6,875 nt of DNA from Candidatus Methylomirabilota bacterium (GCA_028869615.1 JAGWRQ010000113.1:1-6875), one strand, 5' to 3'. Counted from the first letter of the stretch, positions 1-5,411 are shown. A program made the numbers and translations. Notes: generated from the letters alone by a model not told the origin.

Positions 1-597
1 GGGAATATCCCGGTCTGCAAAGATCTGCGCGATCCCGGTGAGCCCAGGTCGAACAACGTGCCGTTGCCAATATCCGGGGATCTGCTCCAAGAGCATTACT
101 GCCTCCGTCCTCGAATCTAGCGCCTTTAACGTTGAACGTTCAACCTCACACCTTGTACGTTGAACTTTGCACGTTGAACTTTGCACGTTGAACTTTGCAC
201 GTTGAACTTTGCACGTCGAACTTCGTACCTCAATCTCTCCTGGCCGGAGCGCCCGCGGGCCCACAAAACTCATCTCCCCTCGAAAGATATTCCAGAGCTG
301 AGGCAGCTCATCCATCGCCGTAGCCCGCAGTAACCGTCCCGCTCGCGTCACCCGCGGGTCGTCTTCAGTCGCCTGGCGCGGACCGAAAAGGCTGTCCGCA
401 TCACGTACCATGGTACGAAATTTCAGCGCCGTGAAGAGCTCCCCACCCTGTCCTACACGGAGGTCCCGGAAAAAGATCGGCCCGCCATCCTCCCGCTTGA
501 TGGCAACGGCGATCACACCCCACAGCGGGAGTGATGTTAGCAGTCCGACGCCGGACACCACCACATCGAACAGTCGTTTAGCGCTGTTCCATCCCAT
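1..597 (-). CDS. Initiating sugar-phosphate transferase (PglC/WcaJ-type monotopic phosphoglycosyl transferase), C-terminus cut by window edge
   Basis: I translated this gene by hand: 199 residues from ATG at 597 to the window edge, with no stop. The family moves a sugar phosphate from a nucleotide sugar to undecaprenyl phosphate at the inner membrane, the first step of polysaccharide or O-antigen assembly. Visible family motifs are KRLFD (7-11), a hydrophobic re-entrant membrane segment (about 12-32), RDLRVGQGGELFTALKFRTM (44-63), the catalytic Asp-Glu pair in MDELPQLWN (D96-E97), GEMSFVGPRALRP (107-119) and IPGYWQRHVVRPGLTGIAQ (173-191). It is the short form without an N-terminal multi-spanning domain. 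An in-frame TGA lies 8 codons upstream and no other start falls between, so ATG 597 is the start; the ribosome site (GGCAGG) is weak. Oddity: residues about 125-158, between GPRALRPGEIE and IPGY, are encoded by a 14-nt tandem repeat and look like an insertion. A C-terminal tail of perhaps 50 residues is missing from the window. The acceptor sugar cannot be told from sequence. Confidence 0.93.
   Translation of the reverse strand, partial: MGWNSAKRLFDVVVSGVGLLTSLPLWGVIAVAIKREDGGPIFFRDLRVGQGGELFTALKFRTMVRDADSLFGPRQATEDDPRVTRAGRLLRATAMDELPQLWNIFRGEMSFVGPRALRPGEIEVRSSTCKVQRAKFNVQSSTCKVQRTRCEVERSTLKALDSRTEAVMLLEQIPGYWQRHVVRPGLTGIAQIFADRDIP
131..144. repeat. Perfect 14-bp palindrome next to the 14-nt array
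   Basis: GTTGAACGTTCAAC equals its own reverse complement. It lies inside the sugar transferase insertion, 7 bases from the diverged first unit of the array, and shares the GTTGAAC core with the repeat units. It may be two head-to-head half units, or the edge of the original repeat element. Confidence 0.8.
151..230 (-). repeat. 14-nt tandem repeat array inside the sugar transferase gene, translated in frame
   Basis: On the plus strand the unit is CTTTGCACGTTGAA. Copies at 165-178, 179-192 and 193-206 are identical, 207-220 has one change (T to C at 217), 151-164 is a diverged copy (CCTTGTACGTTGAA), and 221-230 is a degraded partial copy. On the gene's coding strand the array contains no TAA, TAG or TGA in any frame. 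Because 14 is not a multiple of 3, the protein repeats every 42 nt: SSTCKVQRAKFNVQ (126-139) followed by SSTCKVQRTRCEVE (140-153). The reading frame is intact on both sides. Confidence 0.93.
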
Positions 598-676
598 TGC
601 CTGCCAGAGCCCAGCTCTTCATCCCTTCTCTGCCACCTCTTGGCGTCCTCTGCACTCCACTCCATCTCTGCTACTG

Positions 677-706
677 CACCTTGAACGTCACACCTTGAAC
701 GGTGAA
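677..706. repeat. Intergenic two-unit copy of the 14-nt repeat family
   Basis: CACCTTGAACG occurs at 677-687 and again at 691-701, so the spacing is 14 nt, the same period as the array in the neighbouring gene. The 13-mer CACACCTTGAACG (689-701) matches CACACCTTGTACG (147-159) with one mismatch. It lies in the 117-bp gap between gmd and the sugar transferase gene, 9 to 38 bases past the gmd stop. The rest of the gap (598-676) is pyrimidine-rich on the plus strand, and I see no promoter or terminator in it. Confidence 0.75.
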
Positions 707-714
707 TATAGTCC

Positions 715-1755
715 TCACGGCCTCCTCAGCCAACCGAAGCGTCCGGCATCGAACGCGCGCTTACCCTCCCCGGGCGCCGGCAGACCCGCCGTCTCGAGCT
801 CCGCGTCGACCATAATCCGGACCAGGTCGGCAAACCGCACGTGCGCCTCCCAGCCGAGCTGTCGTTTGACGTTCGAGGGATCCGCCTTGAGCAGTTCAAC
901 CTCCGTCGGGCGAAGATAGCGCTGGTCCAGTTTCACGTGCTCGCGCCAGTCGAGACCCGCGTAGCCGAAGGCCGCCTCCACGAACTCGCGGACGGAATGC
1001 GTCTCGCCCGTACCGAAGACGAAGTCCTGCGGCGCGGTCATCTGAAGCATCCGCCACATCAGCTCCACATACTCTGGCGCGTAGCCCCAGTCGCGCCGGG
1101 CGTCGAGGTTCCCGAGGTAGAGCGTCTGCTGGCGCCCTGCTTTGATCGCCGCAACGGCGCGCGTAATCTTGCGCGTGACGAAGGTCTCGCCGCGTCTGGG
1201 CGATTCGTGATTGAATAGGATCCCGTTGCAGGCGAATAGTCCGTATCCTTCACGATAGTTCCGCACCATCCAGTGAGCGTACACCTTGGCTGCCGCGTAC
1301 GGGCTGCGCGGCTGAAACGGGGTTGTCTCGCTCTGCGGCGCCGGGGCGGCGCCGAACATCTCACTGCTCGAGGCCTGGTAGAGTCGGCATCGCACTCCGC
1401 TCTTGCGGATCGCCTCGAGCAGGCGTACCGTGCCGAGGCCCGTGACGTCGCCCGTGTAGTCGGGCATATCGAAGCTGACCCGAACATGACTCTGGGCGCC
1501 CAGATGGTAGACCTCATCCGGCTTGACCTCGTAGAAGAGGTTCGTGAGCTGACCTGAGTCGGCGAGGTCCCCGTAGTGGAGAAAGAGCCTCGCTTTCGAG
1601 TCATGCGGGTCCTGGTAGAGATGGTCGATTCGGTCCGTGTGAAACGTGCTCGCCCGCCGAACCAGCCCGTGGACGGTGTAGGCCTTGGCGAGCAGGAACT
1701 CGGCCAAATACGAGCCGTCCTGGCCGGTAATGCCGGTGATGAGAGCGACTTTCAT
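715..1755 (-). CDS. gmd: GDP-mannose 4,6-dehydratase
   Basis: The enzyme converts GDP-D-mannose to GDP-4-keto-6-deoxy-D-mannose in the cytoplasm using bound NADP(H), and opens the routes to GDP-L-fucose, GDP-D-rhamnose and GDP-perosamine. The protein is 346 residues, a normal length for this short-chain dehydrogenase/reductase family. Visible motifs: nucleotide-binding GITGQDG (8-14), GLVRRAS (30-36), [16 protein letters not shown] (83-98), QASSSEMFG (127-135, active-site Glu132, with Ser130 where many homologues have Thr), the Tyr-x3-Lys pair Y153/K157 in [33 protein letters not shown] (177-197) and [18 protein letters not shown] (214-231). ATG 1755 is chosen because it starts exactly at the family's N-terminus ([11 protein letters not shown]) and is preceded by a strong ribosome site; the frame stays open to 1803 but adds 16 unrelated residues. 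No second deoxysugar enzyme (reductase, epimerase or aminotransferase) is in the window, so the final sugar is unknown. Confidence 0.97.
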   Translation of the reverse strand: MKVALITGITGQDGSYLAEFLLAKAYTVHGLVRRASTFHTDRIDHLYQDPHDSKARLFLHYGDLADSGQLTNLFYEVKPDEVYHLGAQSHVRVSFDMPDYTGDVTGLGTVRLLEAIRKSGVRCRLYQASSSEMFGAAPAPQSETTPFQPRSPYAAAKVYAHWMVRNYREGYGLFACNGILFNHESPRRGETFVTRKITRAVAAIKAGRQQTLYLGNLDARRDWGYAPEYVELMWRMLQMTAPQDFVFGTGETHSVREFVEAAFGYAGLDWREHVKLDQRYLRPTEVELLKADPSNVKRQLGWEAHVRFADLVRIMVDAELETAGLPAPGEGKRAFDAGRFGWLRRP

Positions 1756-1759
1756 GTGA

Positions 1760-1768
1760 CTCCTTTCC
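1760..1768 (-). promoter_or_regulatory. Ribosome binding site deciding the gmd start
   Basis: On the minus strand GGAAAGGAG stands 4 bases before ATG 1755. It is the best Shine-Dalgarno match near this gene and supports the internal ATG over the upstream one at 1803. Confidence 0.8.
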
Positions 1769-1820
1769 AACCAGCCTTCTAGCCTGGATCCGGAATAGTA
1801 CAAGTCATGGACAGATCTGC

Positions 1821-1834
1821 TTTATGTACATAAA
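1821..1834. promoter_or_regulatory. Perfect 14-bp palindrome, candidate operator upstream of gmd
   Basis: TTTATGTACATAAA is its own reverse complement. A second palindrome, GTACGTAC (1836-1843), follows with one base between. The site lies 66-79 bases upstream of the gmd ATG and just downstream of a candidate promoter -10 box, where a repressor dimer would block transcription. It is AT-rich in an otherwise GC-rich locus. The palindrome is directly visible; the operator role is inference. Confidence 0.45.
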
Positions 1835-1841
1835 TGTACGT

Positions 1842-1870
1842 ACTATACGATGCACCACCTTCCAGCGCAA
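1842..1870 (-). promoter_or_regulatory. Candidate sigma-70-like promoter for gmd
   Basis: Read on the minus strand: TTGCGC at 1870-1865 (-35, three of six consensus positions), 17-base spacer, TATAGT at 1847-1842 (-10, five of six). Transcription would begin near 1835, about 80 bases before the gmd start and at the edge of the palindrome at 1821-1834. It would allow gmd and the sugar transferase to be expressed apart from the upstream genes. The -35 box is weak. Confidence 0.35.
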
Positions 1871-1883
1871 GCTCGCCCACCTC

Positions 1884-3134
1884 TTACCCCCGTAGCTCAC
1901 GAAACAGATCGTAGTACGCCCGCACCTGGATCGGTCGATCGAACTCCAATGCCGCCCGGCGGGCGTTGGCCCCAAGACCGCTCGCAAGATCCCGGTCATG
2001 ATACAGGGTCAGGATTTTGTCAGCCAGGTCGTCAGGATCGCCCGGCTTGGCCAACAGCCCGCACTCATATTTCCGGGTAATGGCCGCGACCTCACACGCC
2101 TCTTCCACGGCGGCCACATAGGGTCGCCCTGCTGCCAGGATGCCGTACAGCTTGCTCGGCACAATGTATCCCGCGAGCCTCTCCTTCAGCGAAATAATAA
2201 AGACATCGGCTGCAGCGAACGACTCCGTCAAACGCTCCTTCGGCTGATACGGCAAGAACCGGACATTGGCAAGCTCTTGACTTTGCGCCTTGGCCTCCAG
2301 CGCTCCCCGCTGCGCCCCATCCCCGACCATTGCCATCATAATATCAGTGTCGTTTCGCAAACGGTCCGCCACCTCCAGCAGGATGTCTACATTCTGCGAC
2401 AATCCCATATTCCCCGAATGCATCACGACGAATCTATCGGCCAGCCCCGTAGCTACAGACCATGGATTACGTTTTTCCCCCGGCGTGATCGCGGAACAGT
2501 CGGCCCAGTTGTGGATCACCCTGAGCCTTCCCGGATCGGCGTCCTTCCCGATGATCAGACGCTCTCCCATCGTCTCCCCCAGGACGACTACCTTATCAGC
2601 GTTGCGAATCAGCAGCCGATTGATGCACTGCAGGAGCCGATTGACCGTTGGGCTCTGAAAGTCCTCCAAGAGGACCGCCACCTCCGGGAAAATGTCCTGG
2701 CAGAGGAAGACGAACGGGACTCGCCACCGCCGGGCCCAGGCCAGGGCGGCCAGGCCGAGGATCGGGGGGTCGGTCAGGCTCATCACCACGTCCGGCCGGC
2801 ACGCCCAGCCGCCCGCCAGGACGGCCGACGCGAAGTAAGACACGTAGTTCGCCGCCCGCCCGACGAAACGCGCCTTGGTAAGGCGGGTCCCGGCAGCGCG
2901 TAGGACGACAACACCACGGACCGTTTCGCGTCGGACCAGGCCCCAGCCTGTCGATCTCCCTGTACCGTTGCCGGAACCGTTCGCGCCATTCACCGTCACG
3001 GTCGGAAGACCGGCTACGACCGTCACCTGCCAGCCGTAGTGCGCCACAAGGTCCTCGCATAGCTCCGTGAGAAGCTGGCCGGTTGCTCCGAGGTCCGGGT
3101 AGTAGGACCGGTTGAAGACGAGGAGGTGGGGCAT
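1884..3134 (-). CDS. GT4-family glycosyltransferase (WcaI/WbuB-like)
   Basis: The 416-residue, GT-B fold, retaining glycosyltransferase probably adds a sugar from a nucleotide donor to the lipid-linked oligosaccharide on the cytoplasmic face of the membrane. N-terminal acceptor domain: MPHLLVFNRSYYPDLGATGQLLTEL (1-25, the usual glycine loop), SLTDPPILGLAA (119-130) and CQDIFPEVAVLL (145-156, as in WcaI/WbuB-type proteins). C-terminal donor domain: HSGNMG (239-244), MVGDGAQR (269-276), VPSKLYGILAAGRPYVAAV (325-343) and the conserved region around ECGLLAKPGDPDDLA (357-371). The start ATG 3134 has AGGAG six bases upstream. The gene follows the carbamoyltransferase after 32 bases, so the two are very likely co-transcribed. 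Residues 48-63 form a Gly/Asn/Thr-rich low-complexity loop. The TAA stop sits in a purine-rich stretch resembling the heptanucleotide repeats. Donor and acceptor sugars cannot be predicted. Confidence 0.93.
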   Translation of the reverse strand: MPHLLVFNRSYYPDLGATGQLLTELCEDLVAHYGWQVTVVAGLPTVTVNGANGSGNGTGRSTGWGLVRRETVRGVVVLRAAGTRLTKARFVGRAANYVSYFASAVLAGGWACRPDVVMSLTDPPILGLAALAWARRWRVPFVFLCQDIFPEVAVLLEDFQSPTVNRLLQCINRLLIRNADKVVVLGETMGERLIIGKDADPGRLRVIHNWADCSAITPGEKRNPWSVATGLADRFVVMHSGNMGLSQNVDILLEVADRLRNDTDIMMAMVGDGAQRGALEAKAQSQELANVRFLPYQPKERLTESFAAADVFIISLKERLAGYIVPSKLYGILAAGRPYVAAVEEACEVAAITRKYECGLLAKPGDPDDLADKILTLYHDRDLASGLGANARRAALEFDRPIQVRAYYDLFRELRG

Positions 3135-3156
3135 CAGGCGCTCCTACAGTCCTTCA

Positions 3157-3178
3157 TCACTCACTCCTAACTCCTTCC
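3157..3178 (-). repeat. Heptanucleotide repeat copy C, supplies the carbamoyltransferase stop codon
   Basis: On the minus strand the stretch reads AAGGA-GTTAGGA-GTGAGTG. The TAG stop of the carbamoyltransferase (3169-3167) is the TAG of the GTTAGGA unit. The copy reaches into the 32-base gap before the glycosyltransferase. It shares GGAGTTAGG with copy A inside the same gene. Confidence 0.7.
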
Positions 3179-4924
3179 TTTCTCCACTACCCACTTCCCC
3201 ATCACCAACACATCCATGTCTGTCCGCAAGAAACAGTCCAGTGCCTCCTCGGGTTTGTGGACAATCGGCTCGTTCTCGTTGAAGGAGGTATTGAGCAAAA
3301 CCGGGACACCGGTCAGCTTTTCAAACGCCTTGAGGAGCTGCCAGTACAAGGCATTCGTATCACGGTTGATCGTCTGGAGCCGTCCCGAGCCGTCCACGTG
3401 GGTGACCGCCGGGATCACGTCCCGTTTGTCCGGTCGGACCGGATAGACGTGCATCATGAACGGGTCCGGAACCGCCCCAACAAAGTAGTCGTGAAGAGAT
3501 TCTTCAAGCACCGATGGGGCAAACGGCCGGAACTTCTCCCGAAACTTGATTTTCGTGTTGAGGATCTCACGCATATCGTGGCGCCTGGGATCGGCCAGGA
3601 TGCTTCGGTTGCCGAGGGCGCGGGCGCCCCACTCCATTCGCCCCTGAAACCATCCAACAATCTTCCCTTCGGTCATTCGCTCCGCCGTCCACCGGCACAG
3701 CTCCTCCTCATCCTCCATTGTATGCATCCGACATCCGTACTTTCTTAACTCCTCACCCCTTACTCCTAACACCTTACCGATCTCATCGTCACTGAACTCC
3801 GGCCCCCAGTAGCCGTGCTCCATGACGAAGCGCCGGGGCTGGCTCAGCAGATGGTGCTGGACATACAGCGCTGCGCCGAGCGCCGTGCCGTTGTCCCCGG
3901 CCGCCGGCTGGATATAGACTTCTTGAAATGGCGTGCGCTCGCGAATCTTCCCGTTCGTCACGCTGTTCATGGCGCAGCCCCCCGCGAGGCAGAGTCGAGG
4001 AAGCTGCGTCTTCTCGTAGAGGGCGTTCAGGATATGGAACGCCGCTTCTTCGAAGACGATCTGGAGCGACGCCGCAATCGACTCGTGCCTGGGTGTGAGG
4101 GGCTCCTCGGACTTCCGGGCCGGCCCCAGGAGCTGTTCAAGCTTCGGCGTGTACACAGCCCCCATCGTCGGTTCGCCATCGTCCCAGGTCATGGTCACTC
4201 CTTCCGAGTGGTGACGGAAACAGGAGAGATCCAACTCAAACTGTCCTCCCGGCTTCAGATGAATCAGCCGGCGAAGCGTATCGACATCATCGGGCTTCCC
4301 ATAGGGCCCGAGCCCCATGACCTTATATTCATCGCCATACTTGGGAAAGCCCAGAAACTGAGTGATAGCCAGGTACATAAGCCCGAGTGAGTGAGGAAAA
4401 TAGACTTGGTCCAAAACCTCAAGCGCGTGGCCTCGCCCGATGGCCATGGAGGAGCTGACGAAGTCGCCGAATCCATCGATGGCACAGACCGCCGCTTCCT
4501 CGAACGGCGAAGCGAAAAAGGCGCTCACCAGGTGCGCCGGATGATGCTCCACCCAGTGCATTTTTGCCTTGATTTCCTCACTCCTTACCCCTAACTCCTC
4601 ACTCACTGTTTTCGCCAGAACCTGGACCCGCCCGGCATTCTTCACCCGATCCGTCACCAGCCCAAGACTCTGGCGATTCCGCACTGCGAAGACCGCTTTC
4701 CGGAGTAGATTCGCACGCGGATCGCGAGAGATCGCAATGTGGTCGATGGCTGCCGGCGCCACGCCTGCCATGTCCAGACAGGCACGGATGGCCTCACGCG
4801 GGAACCCCGCCCAGTGCTTGACGCGACGGAACCGCTCCTCCTCGACCGCCGCAACCAGTTCGCCATCGCGCAGCAGTACCGCCGACGCATCCCCATGGTA
4901 GACATTAATCCCTAAGATGATCAC
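3167..4924 (-). CDS. NodU/CmcH-family carbamoyltransferase
   Basis: This 585-residue protein is full length for the family, which transfers a carbamoyl group from carbamoyl phosphate, through a carbamoyl-adenylate, to a hydroxyl of a sugar or antibiotic. N-terminal Kae1-like (ASKHA fold) domain: ILGINVYHGDASAVLL (3-18), VEHHPAHLVSAF (125-136, metal-binding histidines), CAIDGFGD (147-154), LGFPKYGDEYKVMGLGPYG (191-209), LCLAGGCAMNSV (311-322) and AAGDNGTALGAAL (341-353). C-terminal YrdC-like domain: IVGWFQGRMEWGARALGNRSILADPR (422-447), KFREKFRPFAPS (460-471) and LLNTSFNENEPIV (543-555). The start is GTG 4924, supported by its ribosome site and by the family N-terminus. In this cluster it probably carbamoylates a polysaccharide sugar (inference). 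Oddity: residues 108-117 and 385-394 are encoded by two copies of a 7-nt repeat (SEELGVRSEE and VLGVRGEELR), and a third copy supplies the TAG stop. Probably first gene of the operon. Confidence 0.96.
   Translation of the reverse strand: MIILGINVYHGDASAVLLRDGELVAAVEEERFRRVKHWAGFPREAIRACLDMAGVAPAAIDHIAISRDPRANLLRKAVFAVRNRQSLGLVTDRVKNAGRVQVLAKTVSEELGVRSEEIKAKMHWVEHHPAHLVSAFFASPFEEAAVCAIDGFGDFVSSSMAIGRGHALEVLDQVYFPHSLGLMYLAITQFLGFPKYGDEYKVMGLGPYGKPDDVDTLRRLIHLKPGGQFELDLSCFRHHSEGVTMTWDDGEPTMGAVYTPKLEQLLGPARKSEEPLTPRHESIAASLQIVFEEAAFHILNALYEKTQLPRLCLAGGCAMNSVTNGKIRERTPFQEVYIQPAAGDNGTALGAALYVQHHLLSQPRRFVMEHGYWGPEFSDDEIGKVLGVRGEELRKYGCRMHTMEDEEELCRWTAERMTEGKIVGWFQGRMEWGARALGNRSILADPRRHDMREILNTKIKFREKFRPFAPSVLEESLHDYFVGAVPDPFMMHVYPVRPDKRDVIPAVTHVDGSGRLQTINRDTNALYWQLLKAFEKLTGVPVLLNTSFNENEPIVHKPEEALDCFLRTDMDVLVMGKWVVEKGRS
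3744..3773 (-). repeat. Heptanucleotide repeat copy B inside the carbamoyltransferase gene
   Basis: On the coding (minus) strand the units are GTTAGGA, GTAAGGG, GTGAGGA, GTTAAGA. They are translated as LGVRGEELR (386-394), just ahead of the YrdC-like domain, a plausible linker. The phase is the same as in copy A, the only sense frame of this repeat without TAG, TGA or TAA. Confidence 0.85.
4576..4607 (-). repeat. Heptanucleotide repeat copy A inside the carbamoyltransferase gene
   Basis: On the coding (minus) strand the units are GTGAGGA, GTTAGGG, GTAAGGA, GTGAGG, after a partial AGTGA. They are translated as VSEELGVRSEE (107-117), about ten residues before the conserved HHPAH motif. They share the register and most of the peptide with copy B, over 800 bases away. 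Confidence 0.87.
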
Positions 4925-4929
4925 GCCGA

Positions 4930-4938
4930 CACCTTTCT
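4930..4938 (-). promoter_or_regulatory. Ribosome binding site deciding the carbamoyltransferase GTG start
   Basis: AGAAAGGTG on the minus strand ends 5 bases before GTG 4924. It supports this non-ATG start, which also matches the family's N-terminal motif (IILGINVYHGD). Confidence 0.65.
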
Positions 4939-4972
4939 ACGCTTGCCCCCTCGTTACCACCCAGTACATTTC

Positions 4973-5020
4973 GTTACTCCCCCTCCCCCCTCCTCGCCCT
5001 TCCGCCTTCCCTCTTTTCTC
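4973..5020 (-). other. Pyrimidine/purine strand-asymmetric tract with G-runs upstream of the polysaccharide operon
   Basis: The plus strand is almost entirely C and T. On the minus strand, the sense strand for the carbamoyltransferase leader, there are runs of 5 and 6 G (4979-4983 and 4985-4990) next to GAGG and GGG (4991-4999), with another run of 5 G at 4946-4950. The tract could form a G-quadruplex or triplex in the leader or promoter region. I see no convincing -35/-10 pair for the polysaccharide operon between 4925 and 5078. A structural role is speculative. Confidence 0.4.
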
Positions 5021-5023
5021 AGC
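5013..5023. repeat. Left copy of an 11-bp direct repeat bracketing the toxin-antitoxin module
   Basis: CTTTTCTCAGC here is repeated exactly at 5826-5836, on the other side of the antitoxin and toxin genes, and abuts the module's -35 box. Both copies lie in pyrimidine-rich DNA, so chance similarity is possible. Confidence 0.4.
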
Positions 5024-5052
5024 TTGACAAACGCACTTTGTTCTGTCATAAC
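5024..5052 (+). promoter_or_regulatory. Promoter of the toxin-antitoxin module
   Basis: A perfect -35 box TTGACA (5024-5029) is followed by a 17-base spacer and CATAAC (5047-5052) as -10, matching four of six consensus positions. Transcription would begin near 5059, leaving a leader of about 20 bases before the antitoxin ATG at 5079. The local sequence is AT-rich, as expected. Confidence 0.6.
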
Positions 5053-5064
5053 TTTATTTAAAGT
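5051..5064. promoter_or_regulatory. Inverted repeat at the toxin-antitoxin start site, candidate autoregulatory operator
   Basis: ACTTTA-TT-TAAAGT is a perfect inverted repeat with 6-base arms. It overlaps the end of the -10 box and the expected start point. AbrB-type antitoxins, alone or with their toxin, commonly repress their own promoters through such sites; the assignment here is inference from position. Confidence 0.45.
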
Positions 5065-5078
5065 AAAACATTCTTACG

Positions 5079-5411
5079 ATGGTAAATCAAATGACCGCCG
5101 TACATGTGACGATTGTAAAAGCATCCTCCAAAGGGCAGATCGTTCTTCCTAAGAGAATTCGACAGAACCTGGATATCCGTCCAGGCCAGAAGGTTGCGTT
5201 GCGCCTTGTGGGAGATCACGCCGAGATCAAGCCGCTACCACGGGACCCAATCGAGTCGCTCCACAGTATCTTCAAAGACTATCCCGGATCCCTCGCTGAT
5301 GAGCTCCTCACGGAACGCCGAAAAGATCGAGAACGTGAAGAAGCCGAGATTACTCGATTCGCACGCCGCCCTGGTCTACCTCAAAGGCGAAAAAGGGCAC
5401 GAAAAGGTTAA
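5079..5411 (+). CDS. AbrB/MazE-family antitoxin of a PIN-toxin module
   Basis: This small protein would bind DNA as a dimer, neutralise the adjacent PIN toxin and repress the operon. Residues 11-52 form the SpoVT/AbrB swapped-hairpin domain (VKASSKGQIVLPKRIRQNLDIRPGQKVALRL, then AEIKPLP). The tail 55-90, with PRDPIESLHSIFKDYPG and ELLTERRKDREREEAE, is typical of antitoxins paired with PIN toxins. ATG 5079 is the first start after the promoter; ATG 5091 is an alternative, and neither has a good ribosome site. Oddity: relatives often end near the REREEA segment, whereas this frame runs on about 20 more basic residues to 5411 and overlaps the toxin gene by 77 bases. The extension could be real or the result of a lost stop codon. 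It lies opposite in strand to both neighbouring polysaccharide-type genes. Confidence 0.85.
   Translation: MVNQMTAVHVTIVKASSKGQIVLPKRIRQNLDIRPGQKVALRLVGDHAEIKPLPRDPIESLHSIFKDYPGSLADELLTERRKDREREEAEITRFARRPGLPQRRKRARKG

Noticed and set aside
151..230. CRISPR-like array
   Set aside because: Units are 14 nt in direct tandem with no spacers, and lie inside an open, translated gene.
1..597. Sugar transferase as a pseudogene broken by repeats
   Set aside because: Codon-by-codon translation shows no stop or frameshift; motifs on both sides of the repeat are in the same frame.
410..919. Plus-strand open frame of 169 codons
   Set aside because: It runs opposite the sugar transferase and gmd genes, has no recognisable domain and a low-complexity Ser/Arg/Pro composition.
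1756..1803. Upstream start for gmd at 1803
   Set aside because: The extra 16 residues are not part of the family, and a strong ribosome site precedes ATG 1755.
1998..2903. Plus-strand open frame of 301 codons opposite the glycosyltransferase
   Set aside because: Long antisense frames are expected in GC-rich genes; the translation has no known motif, while the minus strand carries a complete GT4 protein.
3815..4390. Plus-strand open frame of 191 codons opposite the carbamoyltransferase
   Set aside because: It is antisense to conserved carbamoyltransferase motifs and has no domain or ribosome site of its own.
5194..5334. N-terminal extension of the PIN toxin from ATG 5194 or 5299
   Set aside because: The extension lies in the antitoxin's coding region in another frame and lacks PIN features; GTG 5335 puts the LLDS motif at the usual place.
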